This document shows, piece by piece, positions 46,732 through 54,714 of a stretch of 64,000 nt of DNA. The notes beneath the pieces were generated by a model, which did not search any database, was not told the DNA's origin, and worked only from the letters and a program-made list of their open reading frames with translations. The position numbers were made by a program, and so were the translations under genes. The stretch is from Cellulomonas chitinilytica (GTDB lineage: Bacteria > Actinomycetota > Actinomycetes > Actinomycetales > Cellulomonadaceae), in contig NZ_BONK01000002.1 of assembly GCF_016862675.1 (NCBI RefSeq), positions 310,001 to 374,000 on the forward strand, given 5' to 3'. How positions within the stretch are numbered: position 1 is the first letter of the stretch; the number at the start of each line of letters is the position of its first letter.

Positions 46732-48357
46732 ATGTCCTACGCCCGCCCCTTGCGCGCGCTCGCCCTCCTCACCGCCGCCGGCCTCGCGCTCGCCGCCTGC
46801 TCCGCAGGCTCCGACTCCGCCGGCACCGACCCGTCCGCCTCGGCGTCGGCCGACGCCCCCGTCGACGGCGGCGACCTCACGTTCGCCATCGGCAACGACC
46901 CGATCTCCGTCAACCCGAGCGGCATCGGCTCCGGCAACGACACGCTGTACGTGACCCGCCAGGTCGTCGACTCCCTGATCTGGCAGGACCCCGAGGACGG
47001 CAGCCTCAAGCCGTGGCTCGCCACCGACTGGACCGTGAACGACGACTCGACCGAGTTCACGTTCACGCTGCGCGACGGCGTGACGTTCTCCGACGGCACC
47101 CCGTTCGACGCGGCGTCCGTCAAGGCGACGTTCGACGACATCGTCGCCGCCGGCGCCAAGAGCAGCGCCGCCCCGTCGTTCATCGGCTACACCGGCACGA
47201 CGGTCGTCGACGACCACACGGTCACCGTCGCCTTCTCCACCCCGAACGCCCCGTTCCCGCAGGCCACGTCCGCCGCCGCTCTCGGCATCGTCGCAGCCTC
47301 CACGCTCGCGATCCCGTACGACCAGCGCTCGACGGGCGTCGGCGTCGTCGGCACCGGCCCGTTCACGATCGACCACTACACCAAGGACGTCGAGACCGTC
47401 CTCAAGGCCCGCGACGACTACGCGTGGGGCCCGGACGGCGCGTCCGACGCCCCGCACCTCGACTCCGTGACGTTCCAGGTCATCCCCGAGGCCGGCGTCC
47501 GCACCGGCGCCCTCACCTCGGAGCAGGTCGACGTCATCGGCGGCGTGCAGCCCACCGACATCGCCACGCTCGACCAGGCCGGCTTCCCCGTCGTCAGCCG
47601 CGCCAACCCGGGCATCGTGTTCGGCGTGACGTTCAACGAGTCCAGCCCGGTCGGCAGCGACCCGGCGGTGCGCGAGGCCATCTCGCTCGCCGTCAACCCG
47701 ACCGAGATCCGCGACACCGCCCTCGTCGACGGGTTCGCCGTCGCGGAGAGCCCCCTCGCCAGCACCACCCCGGACGTCGTCGACCTCAGCAAGGACCTCG
47801 TCACCGACCCGAAGAAGGCCGCGTCGGTGCTGGAGGCCGACGGATGGGCGAAGGGCTCCGACGGCATCTACGCCAAGGACGGCCAGCGCCTCGCACCGAC
47901 CCTCGTCTGGATCACCAACTTCAGCCCCAACGAGACGTCCGTGCAGCTCATCCAGCAGGAGCTCAAGGCCGTCGGCATCGACGTCACCCTCTGGAGCGGC
48001 ACCGTCCCCGAGTTCCAGGACAAGCTGAAGACCGGCGCGTTCGACCTCGTCTGGGGCAACCTGTCGCGCGCCGACGGCGACGTCCTGCGCACCCAGTACT
48101 CGACGACCGCGACGAACTTCTACCGGATCGCCGACCCCGAGCTCGAGTCCCTCCTCCAGGCACAGCTCGCCGAGGGCGACCCCGCGAAGCGCTCGACGAT
48201 CCTCGCCGACGCCCAGGAACGGCTCGTCACCGAGCACCACGTCGTGCCCGTCCACGAGCTCACCACGTTCCTCGGGCTCTCCACCGACGTGCACGGCGTG
48301 GTCCTCGGCGCCGACTCCCGCCTGGGCCAGCTCACGGGGGCGTGGCTCACGAAGTGA
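46732..48357 (+). CDS. ABC importer substrate-binding lipoprotein, family 5
   Basis: A 541-residue lipoprotein of the peptide/nickel binding family. Signal peptide and lipobox (LTAAGLALAACSAG), a Ser/Ala/Asp linker, then LTFAIGNDPISVNPSGIGSG, TLRDGVTFSDGTPFDAASVK and VREAISLAVNPTEIRDTALV. The ATG at 46732 has AGGAG about 7 nt upstream. It completes the second importer and is followed by a terminator. Ligand unknown. Confidence 0.92.
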   Translation: MSYARPLRALALLTAAGLALAACSAGSDSAGTDPSASASADAPVDGGDLTFAIGNDPISVNPSGIGSGNDTLYVTRQVVDSLIWQDPEDGSLKPWLATDWTVNDDSTEFTFTLRDGVTFSDGTPFDAASVKATFDDIVAAGAKSSAAPSFIGYTGTTVVDDHTVTVAFSTPNAPFPQATSAAALGIVAASTLAIPYDQRSTGVGVVGTGPFTIDHYTKDVETVLKARDDYAWGPDGASDAPHLDSVTFQVIPEAGVRTGALTSEQVDVIGGVQPTDIATLDQAGFPVVSRANPGIVFGVTFNESSPVGSDPAVREAISLAVNPTEIRDTALVDGFAVAESPLASTTPDVVDLSKDLVTDPKKAASVLEADGWAKGSDGIYAKDGQRLAPTLVWITNFSPNETSVQLIQQELKAVGIDVTLWSGTVPEFQDKLKTGAFDLVWGNLSRADGDVLRTQYSTTATNFYRIADPELESLLQAQLAEGDPAKRSTILADAQERLVTEHHVVPVHELTTFLGLSTDVHGVVLGADSRLGQLTGAWLTK

Positions 48358-48362
48358 CCGCC

Positions 48363-48400
48363 CGACGGGGCGTCCGGCAGGCATGCCGGGCGCCCCGTCG
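48363..48400 (+). terminator. terminator of the second importer operon
   Basis: CGACGGGGCG pairs with CGCCCCGTCG and the stem continues CCGGC/GCCGG around an AGGCAT loop. It starts 6 nt after the binding protein stop. Confidence 0.85.
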
Positions 48401-48498
48401 CCGTCTGCGCGGACGGTCCCACCCTCACCCGTGCCCGGACGGGCACACCTGTGGACGACCCGCCCGGCCCGATGTCCGCATTGGATAGGTTCGCCCGC

Positions 48499-49119
48499 AT
48501 GCTGCGCATCGTGACGGCCATTCGTCTCCCGAGGACGAGTGCTGCACTGGTTGTCGGGTTTCTGCTCGCCGGCTGCACGAACGCCCCTGCGTCCGATCCA
48601 TCTATCGCGCCGACTGGGGCCGCGTCGTCCACGCCGACGTCAGTCCCGACGCCCACCGCGAGTGCCGATGCCGATGCCGACGCGGCAATCCCACCTGACC
48701 GACCGACCGCGCTCGACGGGCCTGCCACCGTCGAGAACGCCGAAACCGTAGCGGTGTACTTCCAGCGCCTCTACCCGTACGTGTACGCGACCGGCGATAT
48801 CTCCGAGTGGAAGACCCTCACCGACCCAGATTGCATCTTCTGCCACAGCGTCCTGTCAGAGGTCGCCCAGCTCGAGCAGGTCGGGCAGCGGATGCGTGGT
48901 GGGCTCATCACCGCGTCCGATGTGACAGCGCTGGAGCCGGACCCCGGCCATGTCTTCCACGTGACATTCCACGTCGAGGTCGAGCCGACTGAACTTCTCG
49001 ACACGACAGGTGCCGTGATCCAGAGCAATCCCGCGTCCGTAGGCACGATCGACACGATCGTGATCTGGGAGGACGGCACGTGGGTAGTCCGCGGCGTGAC
49101 GCCGACGCAGGCGTCGTGA
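48499..49119 (+). CDS. DUF6318-type lipoprotein
   Basis: A 206-residue lipoprotein with lipobox FLLAGC, a Thr/Pro/Ser/Ala linker of about 45 residues, and a C-terminal domain with VAVYFQRLYPYVYATGDISE and DPDCIFCHSVLSEVAQ, a pattern I associate with DUF6318. The paired cysteines (CIFC) are characteristic. Function unknown. Its stop overlaps the start of the next gene. GC content is lower here than in the importer operon. Confidence 0.7.
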   Translation: MLRIVTAIRLPRTSAALVVGFLLAGCTNAPASDPSIAPTGAASSTPTSVPTPTASADADADAAIPPDRPTALDGPATVENAETVAVYFQRLYPYVYATGDISEWKTLTDPDCIFCHSVLSEVAQLEQVGQRMRGGLITASDVTALEPDPGHVFHVTFHVEVEPTELLDTTGAVIQSNPASVGTIDTIVIWEDGTWVVRGVTPTQAS

Positions 49120-50033
49120 GAGCAAGGCTGCTCGTCATCGCCATGCTCGCGGGCATCCTGTCTGTCGGTGGTGCGCAGACCGCGGCCCATGGCGAGACTG
49201 CAAAACCCGTGCCGGTCGGCCCGACCGGCGCCATGTGGTCGAACCTGAAGGACAACGCGGCATACCTGGACGCCTTCGCGGGCGAGCAGAACAGACGGCA
49301 TGTCGAGGCCGAGTCCGCCTCCATCCCACCGGAGCTGAAGGTCGTGCAGGTTCAGCGGGCGCTGATGTGTGACACGAACTCCGCCATTCCGACCACGCCG
49401 CTGAACGGCCCGTGCCCGGAGGCATCCGGGACGGTCGGGCTGAACTACTGCGACGGCGCCGAACCGGTCCTCCCGCTGTGGCGACGTACTCGTGCGACCC
49501 CCGCCGACCCGTGGAACCCGTGGGTCCTGGCCGCCTACGGCGGGTGCCCCGCAGACCTGCTGCCGACCATGTCGGTCGAGGACTTCCGACGCCTCCCGCT
49601 GCCGGCACCGGCTTGGCACATGCAGCCGAACAAGGACTGGGTCCTGGTCAACATGGAGACGATCGTCTACTCGACCGACACACCCCAACAGCTACGCACC
49701 GACCTGCTCGGGTACGGCGTCGACGTGATCGCGACCCCCGAGCGCTACGTCTGGGACTTCGGCGACGACAGCAAGCCCCTGTCCACCCACCGCCAGGGTC
49801 ACCCGTGGCCGGGCTTCGACCTGTTCCACGTCTACGAGCAGGCCGGCACGGGCACGATCACGGCCACGACGATCTGGTCGGGCCGGTACCGGGTCGACGG
49901 CGACACCCAGTGGCACGACATCCTCGGCACGGCCGAGACCACCGCGACGTCGGCCCCGTTCGACATCGTCGAGCGCCGGGCCCACCTGGTCGCCACCGAC
50001 TGCCTCACCGACCCGACGCAGGCCGACTGCTGA
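49116..50033 (+). CDS. secreted protein with PKD-like C-terminal region
   Basis: A 305-residue protein with an N-terminal Sec signal (LLVIAMLAGILSVGGAQTAA). A Cys-containing middle (RALMCDTNSAIP, GLNYCDGAEPVLPLWRR) leads to a PKD-like domain (ERYVWDFGDDSKPLSTH, FDLFHVYEQAGTGTITATTI). It starts at GTG 49116, overlapping the lipoprotein stop (GTGA), so the two are a unit. Such proteins are commonly found beside DUF6318 lipoproteins; role unknown. Confidence 0.7.
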   Translation: MRARLLVIAMLAGILSVGGAQTAAHGETAKPVPVGPTGAMWSNLKDNAAYLDAFAGEQNRRHVEAESASIPPELKVVQVQRALMCDTNSAIPTTPLNGPCPEASGTVGLNYCDGAEPVLPLWRRTRATPADPWNPWVLAAYGGCPADLLPTMSVEDFRRLPLPAPAWHMQPNKDWVLVNMETIVYSTDTPQQLRTDLLGYGVDVIATPERYVWDFGDDSKPLSTHRQGHPWPGFDLFHVYEQAGTGTITATTIWSGRYRVDGDTQWHDILGTAETTATSAPFDIVERRAHLVATDCLTDPTQADC

Positions 50034-50153
50034 CCTCACGGACGACGGCGTGCGACTGCAGCGCCGACCTGCTGAAACGTGACTTCTCGGACACCCTGTG
50101 AGATGCCATGATGCGGCGACCGACCGTGCACCACGGACTCTTGGAGCTCGCCC

Positions 50154-50654
50154 GTGATCTATGTCGTCCTCGTCGTGAGCTTTCTCGTCAGCATCTGGCG
50201 GGCGCTGTCGCCCATGCTCGTGACGGTCGCGGCGATCCTCAGCATCGTCGCCTTGATCACGGGCAACGGCGGCCTCATGACGACCGTCTGGTGGCTGTGG
50301 GGCATCGGTGTCGCGGGGCTGGTCGTGCGCTGGATGGGCAACCGGGGCAAGTACCGGAACCTCGAGGAGCTCGACGCCGCGTCGCGGGCCGGTGTCCCGC
50401 GGGCGATGCGCGCGCGGGCGTCGCTGCACAAGCTCAACGGCGAGGTCGACGAGGCGGAGCGGCTGCTGCGCGCCGCGGTCGACGCGGGCGACCGCGAGTC
50501 GATGTGGGACATGGGCCGACTCGTCGAGGAGCGTGACGGTCTCGCGGCGTCCGAGCCGTGGTTCCGGATGGCCGCCGAACGGGGGCACCTCGCCGCCAAG
50601 CGGTTCTTCGCCCAGGGGCACGCCTTGAACCTCGACGGCTCGAACCCCCTCTAG
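50154..50654 (+). CDS. membrane protein with Sel1/TPR-like tail
   Basis: A 166-residue protein with two N-terminal membrane segments (MIYVVLVVSFLVSIW and VAAILSIVALITGNGG, with a further hydrophobic part MTTVWWLWGIGVAGLVV) and a helical C-terminal repeat region (GEVDEAERLLRAAVDAGDRE, SEPWFRMAAERGHLAAKRFF) typical of Sel1-like repeats. GTG 50154 has GGAG upstream. No characterised relative recognised. Confidence 0.6.
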   Translation: MIYVVLVVSFLVSIWRALSPMLVTVAAILSIVALITGNGGLMTTVWWLWGIGVAGLVVRWMGNRGKYRNLEELDAASRAGVPRAMRARASLHKLNGEVDEAERLLRAAVDAGDRESMWDMGRLVEERDGLAASEPWFRMAAERGHLAAKRFFAQGHALNLDGSNPL

Positions 50655-50811
50655 GGGGAACAGAGAGATCGCCTGTGCCCACGCTCACGGGAAGCCGGTC
50701 TCCAACACCGATCCCGCTGATCACGACACGCTTGGTGGTGTGCGCGGCCGTGGGCTTTGCAGGGAGAGCTGCTGAGCACGGGGAGTCGGACCGATCACCG
50801 GGCCGGGGTGT

Positions 50812-51975
50812 TCACGCGCGGACGGCGGCCTTCCGTCGACGCACCAGCACCAGGTCGTCACGGTGGACGAGCTCGCGGTCGTAGCCGGGGCCGAGGTCGG
50901 CACGCAGGTCGGACGTGGTCCGGCCCAGCAGCCCGGGCACCTCGTCGGACGCGTACGCGACGAGACCACGCGCGACGACGACACCGTCCGGCCCGACGAG
51001 CTCGACCGGGTCGCCCGCCTCGAACGACCCTTCGGAGGCCGTGACCCCGGCGGGGAGCAAGGAGGTGCGCCGGTCGACCACGGCTCTGACGGCACCTTCG
51101 TCGAGCACCAGGCGCCCGTGCGCCTTCGCGGCGTGCGCGAGCCACAGCAGCCGGATGGAGGTGCGCCGACCGGTCGCCGCGAACCACGTGCCGACGTCGT
51201 CGCCGTCGAGGGCGGCGGCGGCCTGCGCGGCGGACGTCAGCACCACCGGCACACCGGAGTGGGTGGCGATCGCGACGGACTCCAGCTTGGTGACCATGCC
51301 GCCGGTCCCGACGGCGCTCCCCCGGGACGACACGTCGATGCCGTCGAGGTCCCGCGGCCCGTCGACCCGCGTGATGCGCTGGGAACCTGGGCGGGACGGC
51401 GGGCCGGTGTAGAGGGCGTCGACGTCGGTGAGGAGCACGAGCGCGTCGGCGTGCACCAGGTGCGAGACGAGCGCGGCGAGCCGGTCGTTGTCGCCGAACC
51501 GGATCTCGTCGGTGGCGACGGCGTCGTTCTCGTTGATGATCGGCACCACACCGAGATCGAGCAGCCGTGTCAGGGCCCGGTGCGCGTTGCGGTAGTGGCC
51601 GCGGCGGACGGTGTCCTCGGCGGTGAGGAGCACCTGACCGACCCGCAGGCCGTGGTCGGCGAACGCCTTCGTGTAGTGCGCGACGAGCAGGCCCTGCCCG
51701 ACGGACGCGGCGGCCTGCTGCGTCGCGAGGTCGCGGGGCCGGGTGGCGAGACCGAGCGGGCCGATCGCGGCGGCGATCGCTCCGGACGAGACGAGCACGA
51801 CCTGCCCGCCTGCGGCTCGACGTGCGGCGAGCACGTCGACGAGCGCGCGCAGACGGTCCGGGTCGAGCCGCCCGTCGGCGCTGGTGAGCGACGACGACCC
51901 GACCTTCACCACCACGCGGGCAGCCGACGGGAGCTGCTCACGCGAGTGCAGGGCGGCGGCGGTCACGACCGGCAT
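50812..51975 (-). CDS. proB: glutamate 5-kinase
   Basis: A 387-residue enzyme phosphorylating glutamate in the first step of proline synthesis. The kinase domain has RVVVKVGSSSLTSADGRLD, VLVSSGAIAAAIGPLGL, PIINENDAVATDEIRFGDND and SAVGTGGMVTKLESVAIATH. The C-terminal PUA domain begins near residue 285 (GRLVLDEGAVRAVVDRRTSL). The ATG at 51975 is used; a GTG at 51966 is a minor alternative. The next gene should be proA but is 25.8 kb away. A hairpin between obg and proB suggests a separate transcript. Confidence 0.96.
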   Translation of the reverse strand: MPVVTAAALHSREQLPSAARVVVKVGSSSLTSADGRLDPDRLRALVDVLAARRAAGGQVVLVSSGAIAAAIGPLGLATRPRDLATQQAAASVGQGLLVAHYTKAFADHGLRVGQVLLTAEDTVRRGHYRNAHRALTRLLDLGVVPIINENDAVATDEIRFGDNDRLAALVSHLVHADALVLLTDVDALYTGPPSRPGSQRITRVDGPRDLDGIDVSSRGSAVGTGGMVTKLESVAIATHSGVPVVLTSAAQAAAALDGDDVGTWFAATGRRTSIRLLWLAHAAKAHGRLVLDEGAVRAVVDRRTSLLPAGVTASEGSFEAGDPVELVGPDGVVVARGLVAYASDEVPGLLGRTTSDLRADLGPGYDRELVHRDDLVLVRRRKAAVRA

Positions 51976-52096
51976 TCTGCCCCGCGTGAGCCCCGAACCA
52001 CGGCACCATCCGTTGCGCGGACGTCCATGCCGTCGCCGCGGAGCCCCGGCATCGATCTCAGCGGTGAGGGTCCGCGGGACGTCGTCCGGAGACGAC

Positions 52097-52130
52097 GACG
52101 CCGCGCCGGTCCTCGAACCGGCGCGGCGTC
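52097..52130 (-). terminator. terminator after obg
   Basis: GACGCCGCGCCGGT and ACCGGCGCGGCGTC are perfect complements (14 bp) around a 6-nt loop, 10 nt downstream of the obg stop on the minus strand. Confidence 0.85.
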
Positions 52131-52139
52131 GGGTGGTGC

Positions 52140-53663
52140 TCAGTCGCGGTCGGGGTCCGTCCAGACGCCCGACTCGCGCTCGGTCCACAGCTCGTCGCGG
52201 GCCGCAGCCTTCGCGTCCATGCGCTCCTTGTGCTCGTGCCGCTTCTCGCCACGCGTCGGGCGGCGGTCGTGGTTCTCGAGGCGCACGTCGGTGCCGCGCG
52301 GGCCGCCGAGGAGCTCGGACCCGGTGATCAGCGTCGGCTCCCAGTCGAAGACGACCGCGTTGTGGTCGGGCCCGATCCGGACCTCGTCGCCCGCGACCGC
52401 ACCGGTCGCGAACAGCCGCTCCTCGACCCCGAGCCGCGCGAGCCGGTCGGCGAGGTACCCGACGGCCTCGTCGTTGGAGAAGTCGGTCTGCCGCACCCAG
52501 CGCTCGGGCTTCTCGCCGCGCACCGAGTAGTACACCTGGCCGCCGGACTCCCGCTTGGTGACGGTGAACCCGGCGTCGTCGACCGCCTTCGGCCGCAGGA
52601 TCACCCGGGTGTTCTCCGGCTGCGGTGCGTCACGACGGGCCTGCGCGACGATCTCGGCGAGCGCGAACGTGAGCGGCCGCAGCCCCTCGTGGCTCGCGGT
52701 CGAGACCTCGAACACCCGCAGCCCGCGGGCCTCGAGCTCCGGCCGGACGAGCTCGGCGAGGTCACGCGCCTCGGGCACGTCGATCTTGTTGAGGACGACG
52801 ATCCGGGGCCGCTCGGCGAGCGGCGTACGGCCGCCCTCGATGCCGATGTCGCCCGCGTACTGCGCGAGCTCGGCCTCGATGACGTCGAGGTCGGACAGCG
52901 GGTCGCGGTCCGGCTCCAGGGTCGCGCAGTCGAGCACGTGCACGAGCACCGCGCACCGCTCGACGTGCCGCAGGAACTCCAGCCCGAGCCCGCGACCTTC
53001 GGACGCGCCGGGGATGAGGCCGGGGACGTCCGCGACGGTGTACCGGGCGGACCCTGCCTGCACGACACCGAGGTTCGGCACGAGGGTCGTGAACGGGTAG
53101 TCGGCGATCTTGGGGCGTGCCGCGGAGATCGCGGCGACGAGGCTGGACTTGCCGGCGCTGGGGAAGCCGACGAGCGCCACGTCGGCGATCGTCTTGAGCT
53201 CGAGGATCACGTCGTGCGACTCGCCGGGCTCGCCGAGCAGCGCGAACCCGGGGGCCTTGCGCCGCGGCGACGCGAGGGCGGCGTTGCCGAGCCCACCACG
53301 TCCGCCGGGGGCCGCCACGTACTGCGCGCCGACGCCCACCAGGTCGGCGAGCACCTCGCCGTCGGGAGCCTTGACGACCGTGCCGTCAGGCACGCCCAGG
53401 ACCAGGTCGGCGCCGGTGGAGCCGGAGCGGTGGTCGCCCATGCCCTGCGAGCCCGACGGGGCGTGCCGGTGCGGCAGGTGGTGGAAGTCGAGCAGCGTCG
53501 TGACCTGCGGGTCGACCTGGATGATCACCGACCCGCCGTTGCCGCCGTTGCCGCCGTCCGGCCCGGCGAGGGGCTTGAACTTCTCGCGGTGGATGGACGC
53601 ACACCCGTGCCCACCGTCACCACCGGTCGCGTGCAGCACGACCCGGTCGACGAACGTCGCCAC
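52140..53663 (-). CDS. obg: GTPase ObgE/CgtA
   Basis: A 507-residue GTPase in ribosome assembly and stress control. The N-terminal Obg fold is glycine-rich ([11 protein letters not shown]-like segment, [19 protein letters not shown]). The G domain has G1 [16 protein letters not shown]3 [19 protein letters not shown] and G4 [11 protein letters not shown]. The OCT domain ([20 protein letters not shown]) and a basic C-terminal tail follow. GTG 53663 has AGGAGG about 9 nt upstream. It lies after rplU-rpmA, separated by a terminator. Confidence 0.97.
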   Translation of the reverse strand: MATFVDRVVLHATGGDGGHGCASIHREKFKPLAGPDGGNGGNGGSVIIQVDPQVTTLLDFHHLPHRHAPSGSQGMGDHRSGSTGADLVLGVPDGTVVKAPDGEVLADLVGVGAQYVAAPGGRGGLGNAALASPRRKAPGFALLGEPGESHDVILELKTIADVALVGFPSAGKSSLVAAISAARPKIADYPFTTLVPNLGVVQAGSARYTVADVPGLIPGASEGRGLGLEFLRHVERCAVLVHVLDCATLEPDRDPLSDLDVIEAELAQYAGDIGIEGGRTPLAERPRIVVLNKIDVPEARDLAELVRPELEARGLRVFEVSTASHEGLRPLTFALAEIVAQARRDAPQPENTRVILRPKAVDDAGFTVTKRESGGQVYYSVRGEKPERWVRQTDFSNDEAVGYLADRLARLGVEERLFATGAVAGDEVRIGPDHNAVVFDWEPTLITGSELLGGPRGTDVRLENHDRRPTRGEKRHEHKERMDAKAAARDELWTERESGVWTDPDRD

Positions 53664-53721
53664 GGCATAGCCTCCTGAAAGATCGGTCGATCGTCCGTGA
53701 GCTCACGGCCGATCGTCACAC

Positions 53722-53758
53722 GACGAAGGGGCGCACCGCACCGGTGCGCCCCTTCGTC
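53722..53758 (-). terminator. terminator of the rplU-rpmA operon
   Basis: A 17-bp perfect stem (GACGAAGGGGCGCACCG with CGGTGCGCCCCTTCGTC) around a CAC loop, 19 nt after the rpmA stop on the minus strand. Confidence 0.92.
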
Positions 53759-53777
53759 TACTGCTGGTCTGTGGTCG

Positions 53778-54035
53778 TCAGCCCTCGACTGCGACGATGT
53801 CGATGACCTTGCGGCCACGACGGGTGCCGAACTCGACGGCACCGGCGGTCAGCGCGAACAGCGTGTCGTCCCCACCGCGGCCGACGTTGTTGCCGGGGTG
53901 GAAGTGGGTGCCGCGCTGGCGGACGATGATCTCGCCGGCCTTGACGACCTGGCCACCGAAGCGCTTGACGCCCAGGCGCTGGGCGTTCGAGTCGCGGCCG
54001 TTGCGCGAGGAGCTCGCGCCCTTCTTGTGTGCCAT
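53778..54035 (-). CDS. rpmA: 50S ribosomal protein L27
   Basis: An 85-residue protein of the large subunit peptidyl-transferase area. The N-terminus [20 protein letters not shown] and VIVRQRGT-type segment ([19 protein letters not shown]) are standard for L27. It follows rplU by about 60 bp. Confidence 0.98.
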   Translation of the reverse strand: MAHKKGASSSRNGRDSNAQRLGVKRFGGQVVKAGEIIVRQRGTHFHPGNNVGRGGDDTLFALTAGAVEFGTRRGRKVIDIVAVEG

Positions 54036-54094
54036 GACGAACCTGCTCTCTAGCTGTACGTGGGGTGCAACCGCGGGTGGCCCGCGGAGCGAGT

Positions 54095-54415
54095 TCAGTT
54101 GATGCCGGTGACCTTGAGGCGGGTCAGCTTCTGGCGGTGACCCTGGCGCTTGCGGTAACCGGTCTTGTTCTTGTACTTGAGGATGTCGATCTTCGGGCCC
54201 TTCTCGTCCCGCACGACCTCCGCCGTCACCTTCACCTTGGCCAGGGCCGCGGCGTCGGTGGTGACCTTCTCACCGTCGACGAGCAGCAGGGCCGAGAGCT
54301 CGACGGTCGAGCCGGCCTGCGCGGCGAGGCGGTCGACGACGACGACGTCGCCCACCGCGACCTTCTCCTGGCGGCCGCCAGCCTTCACGATCGCGTACAC
54401 CACGTTGCTGCTCAT
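54095..54415 (-). CDS. rplU: 50S ribosomal protein L21
   Basis: A 106-residue ribosomal protein. Family segments: [25 protein letters not shown]-like [13 protein letters not shown], and the C-terminal signature [20 protein letters not shown]. The region upstream (54416-54675, 260 bp) should hold the promoter and an L21 leader; I saw no gene there. Confidence 0.98.
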   Translation of the reverse strand: MSSNVVYAIVKAGGRQEKVAVGDVVVVDRLAAQAGSTVELSALLLVDGEKVTTDAAALAKVKVTAEVVRDEKGPKIDILKYKNKTGYRKRQGHRQKLTRLKVTGIN

Positions 54416-54675
54416 CTCTGCTCGTCGAACTTCTCAGGTCGAAAATCTCGTCTGGTGCCCTGCCCGTACCCGCGCACATCCCTCTTCAGCCGGCTCTCGC
54501 CGGTTCCTTCGGGAGTTCGCGTCGGCACCGAAAGCGGCGGCACGCACGATCAGCGCGCACACGACGCGCCGACGTTCTAGGGTACGGACCCCGTGGCGCA
54601 CGGTCAAACCTGGCGGCCCGCTCCCGGTGCGACGTGACGGAACGCACGTCCAGGAGGGAGCCGGTCGCCGGCGCA

Positions 54676-54707
54676 GGCGCGTGCCGGCCGGTCGACCGGC
54701 ACGCGCC
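54676..54707 (-). terminator. terminator after rne/rng
   Basis: GGCGCGTGCCGG pairs with CCGGCACGCGCC around an 8-nt loop, 8 nt past the RNase E/G stop on the minus strand; the flanking GC/GC bases can extend the stem. Confidence 0.85.
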
Positions 54708-54714
54708 TACGCCG

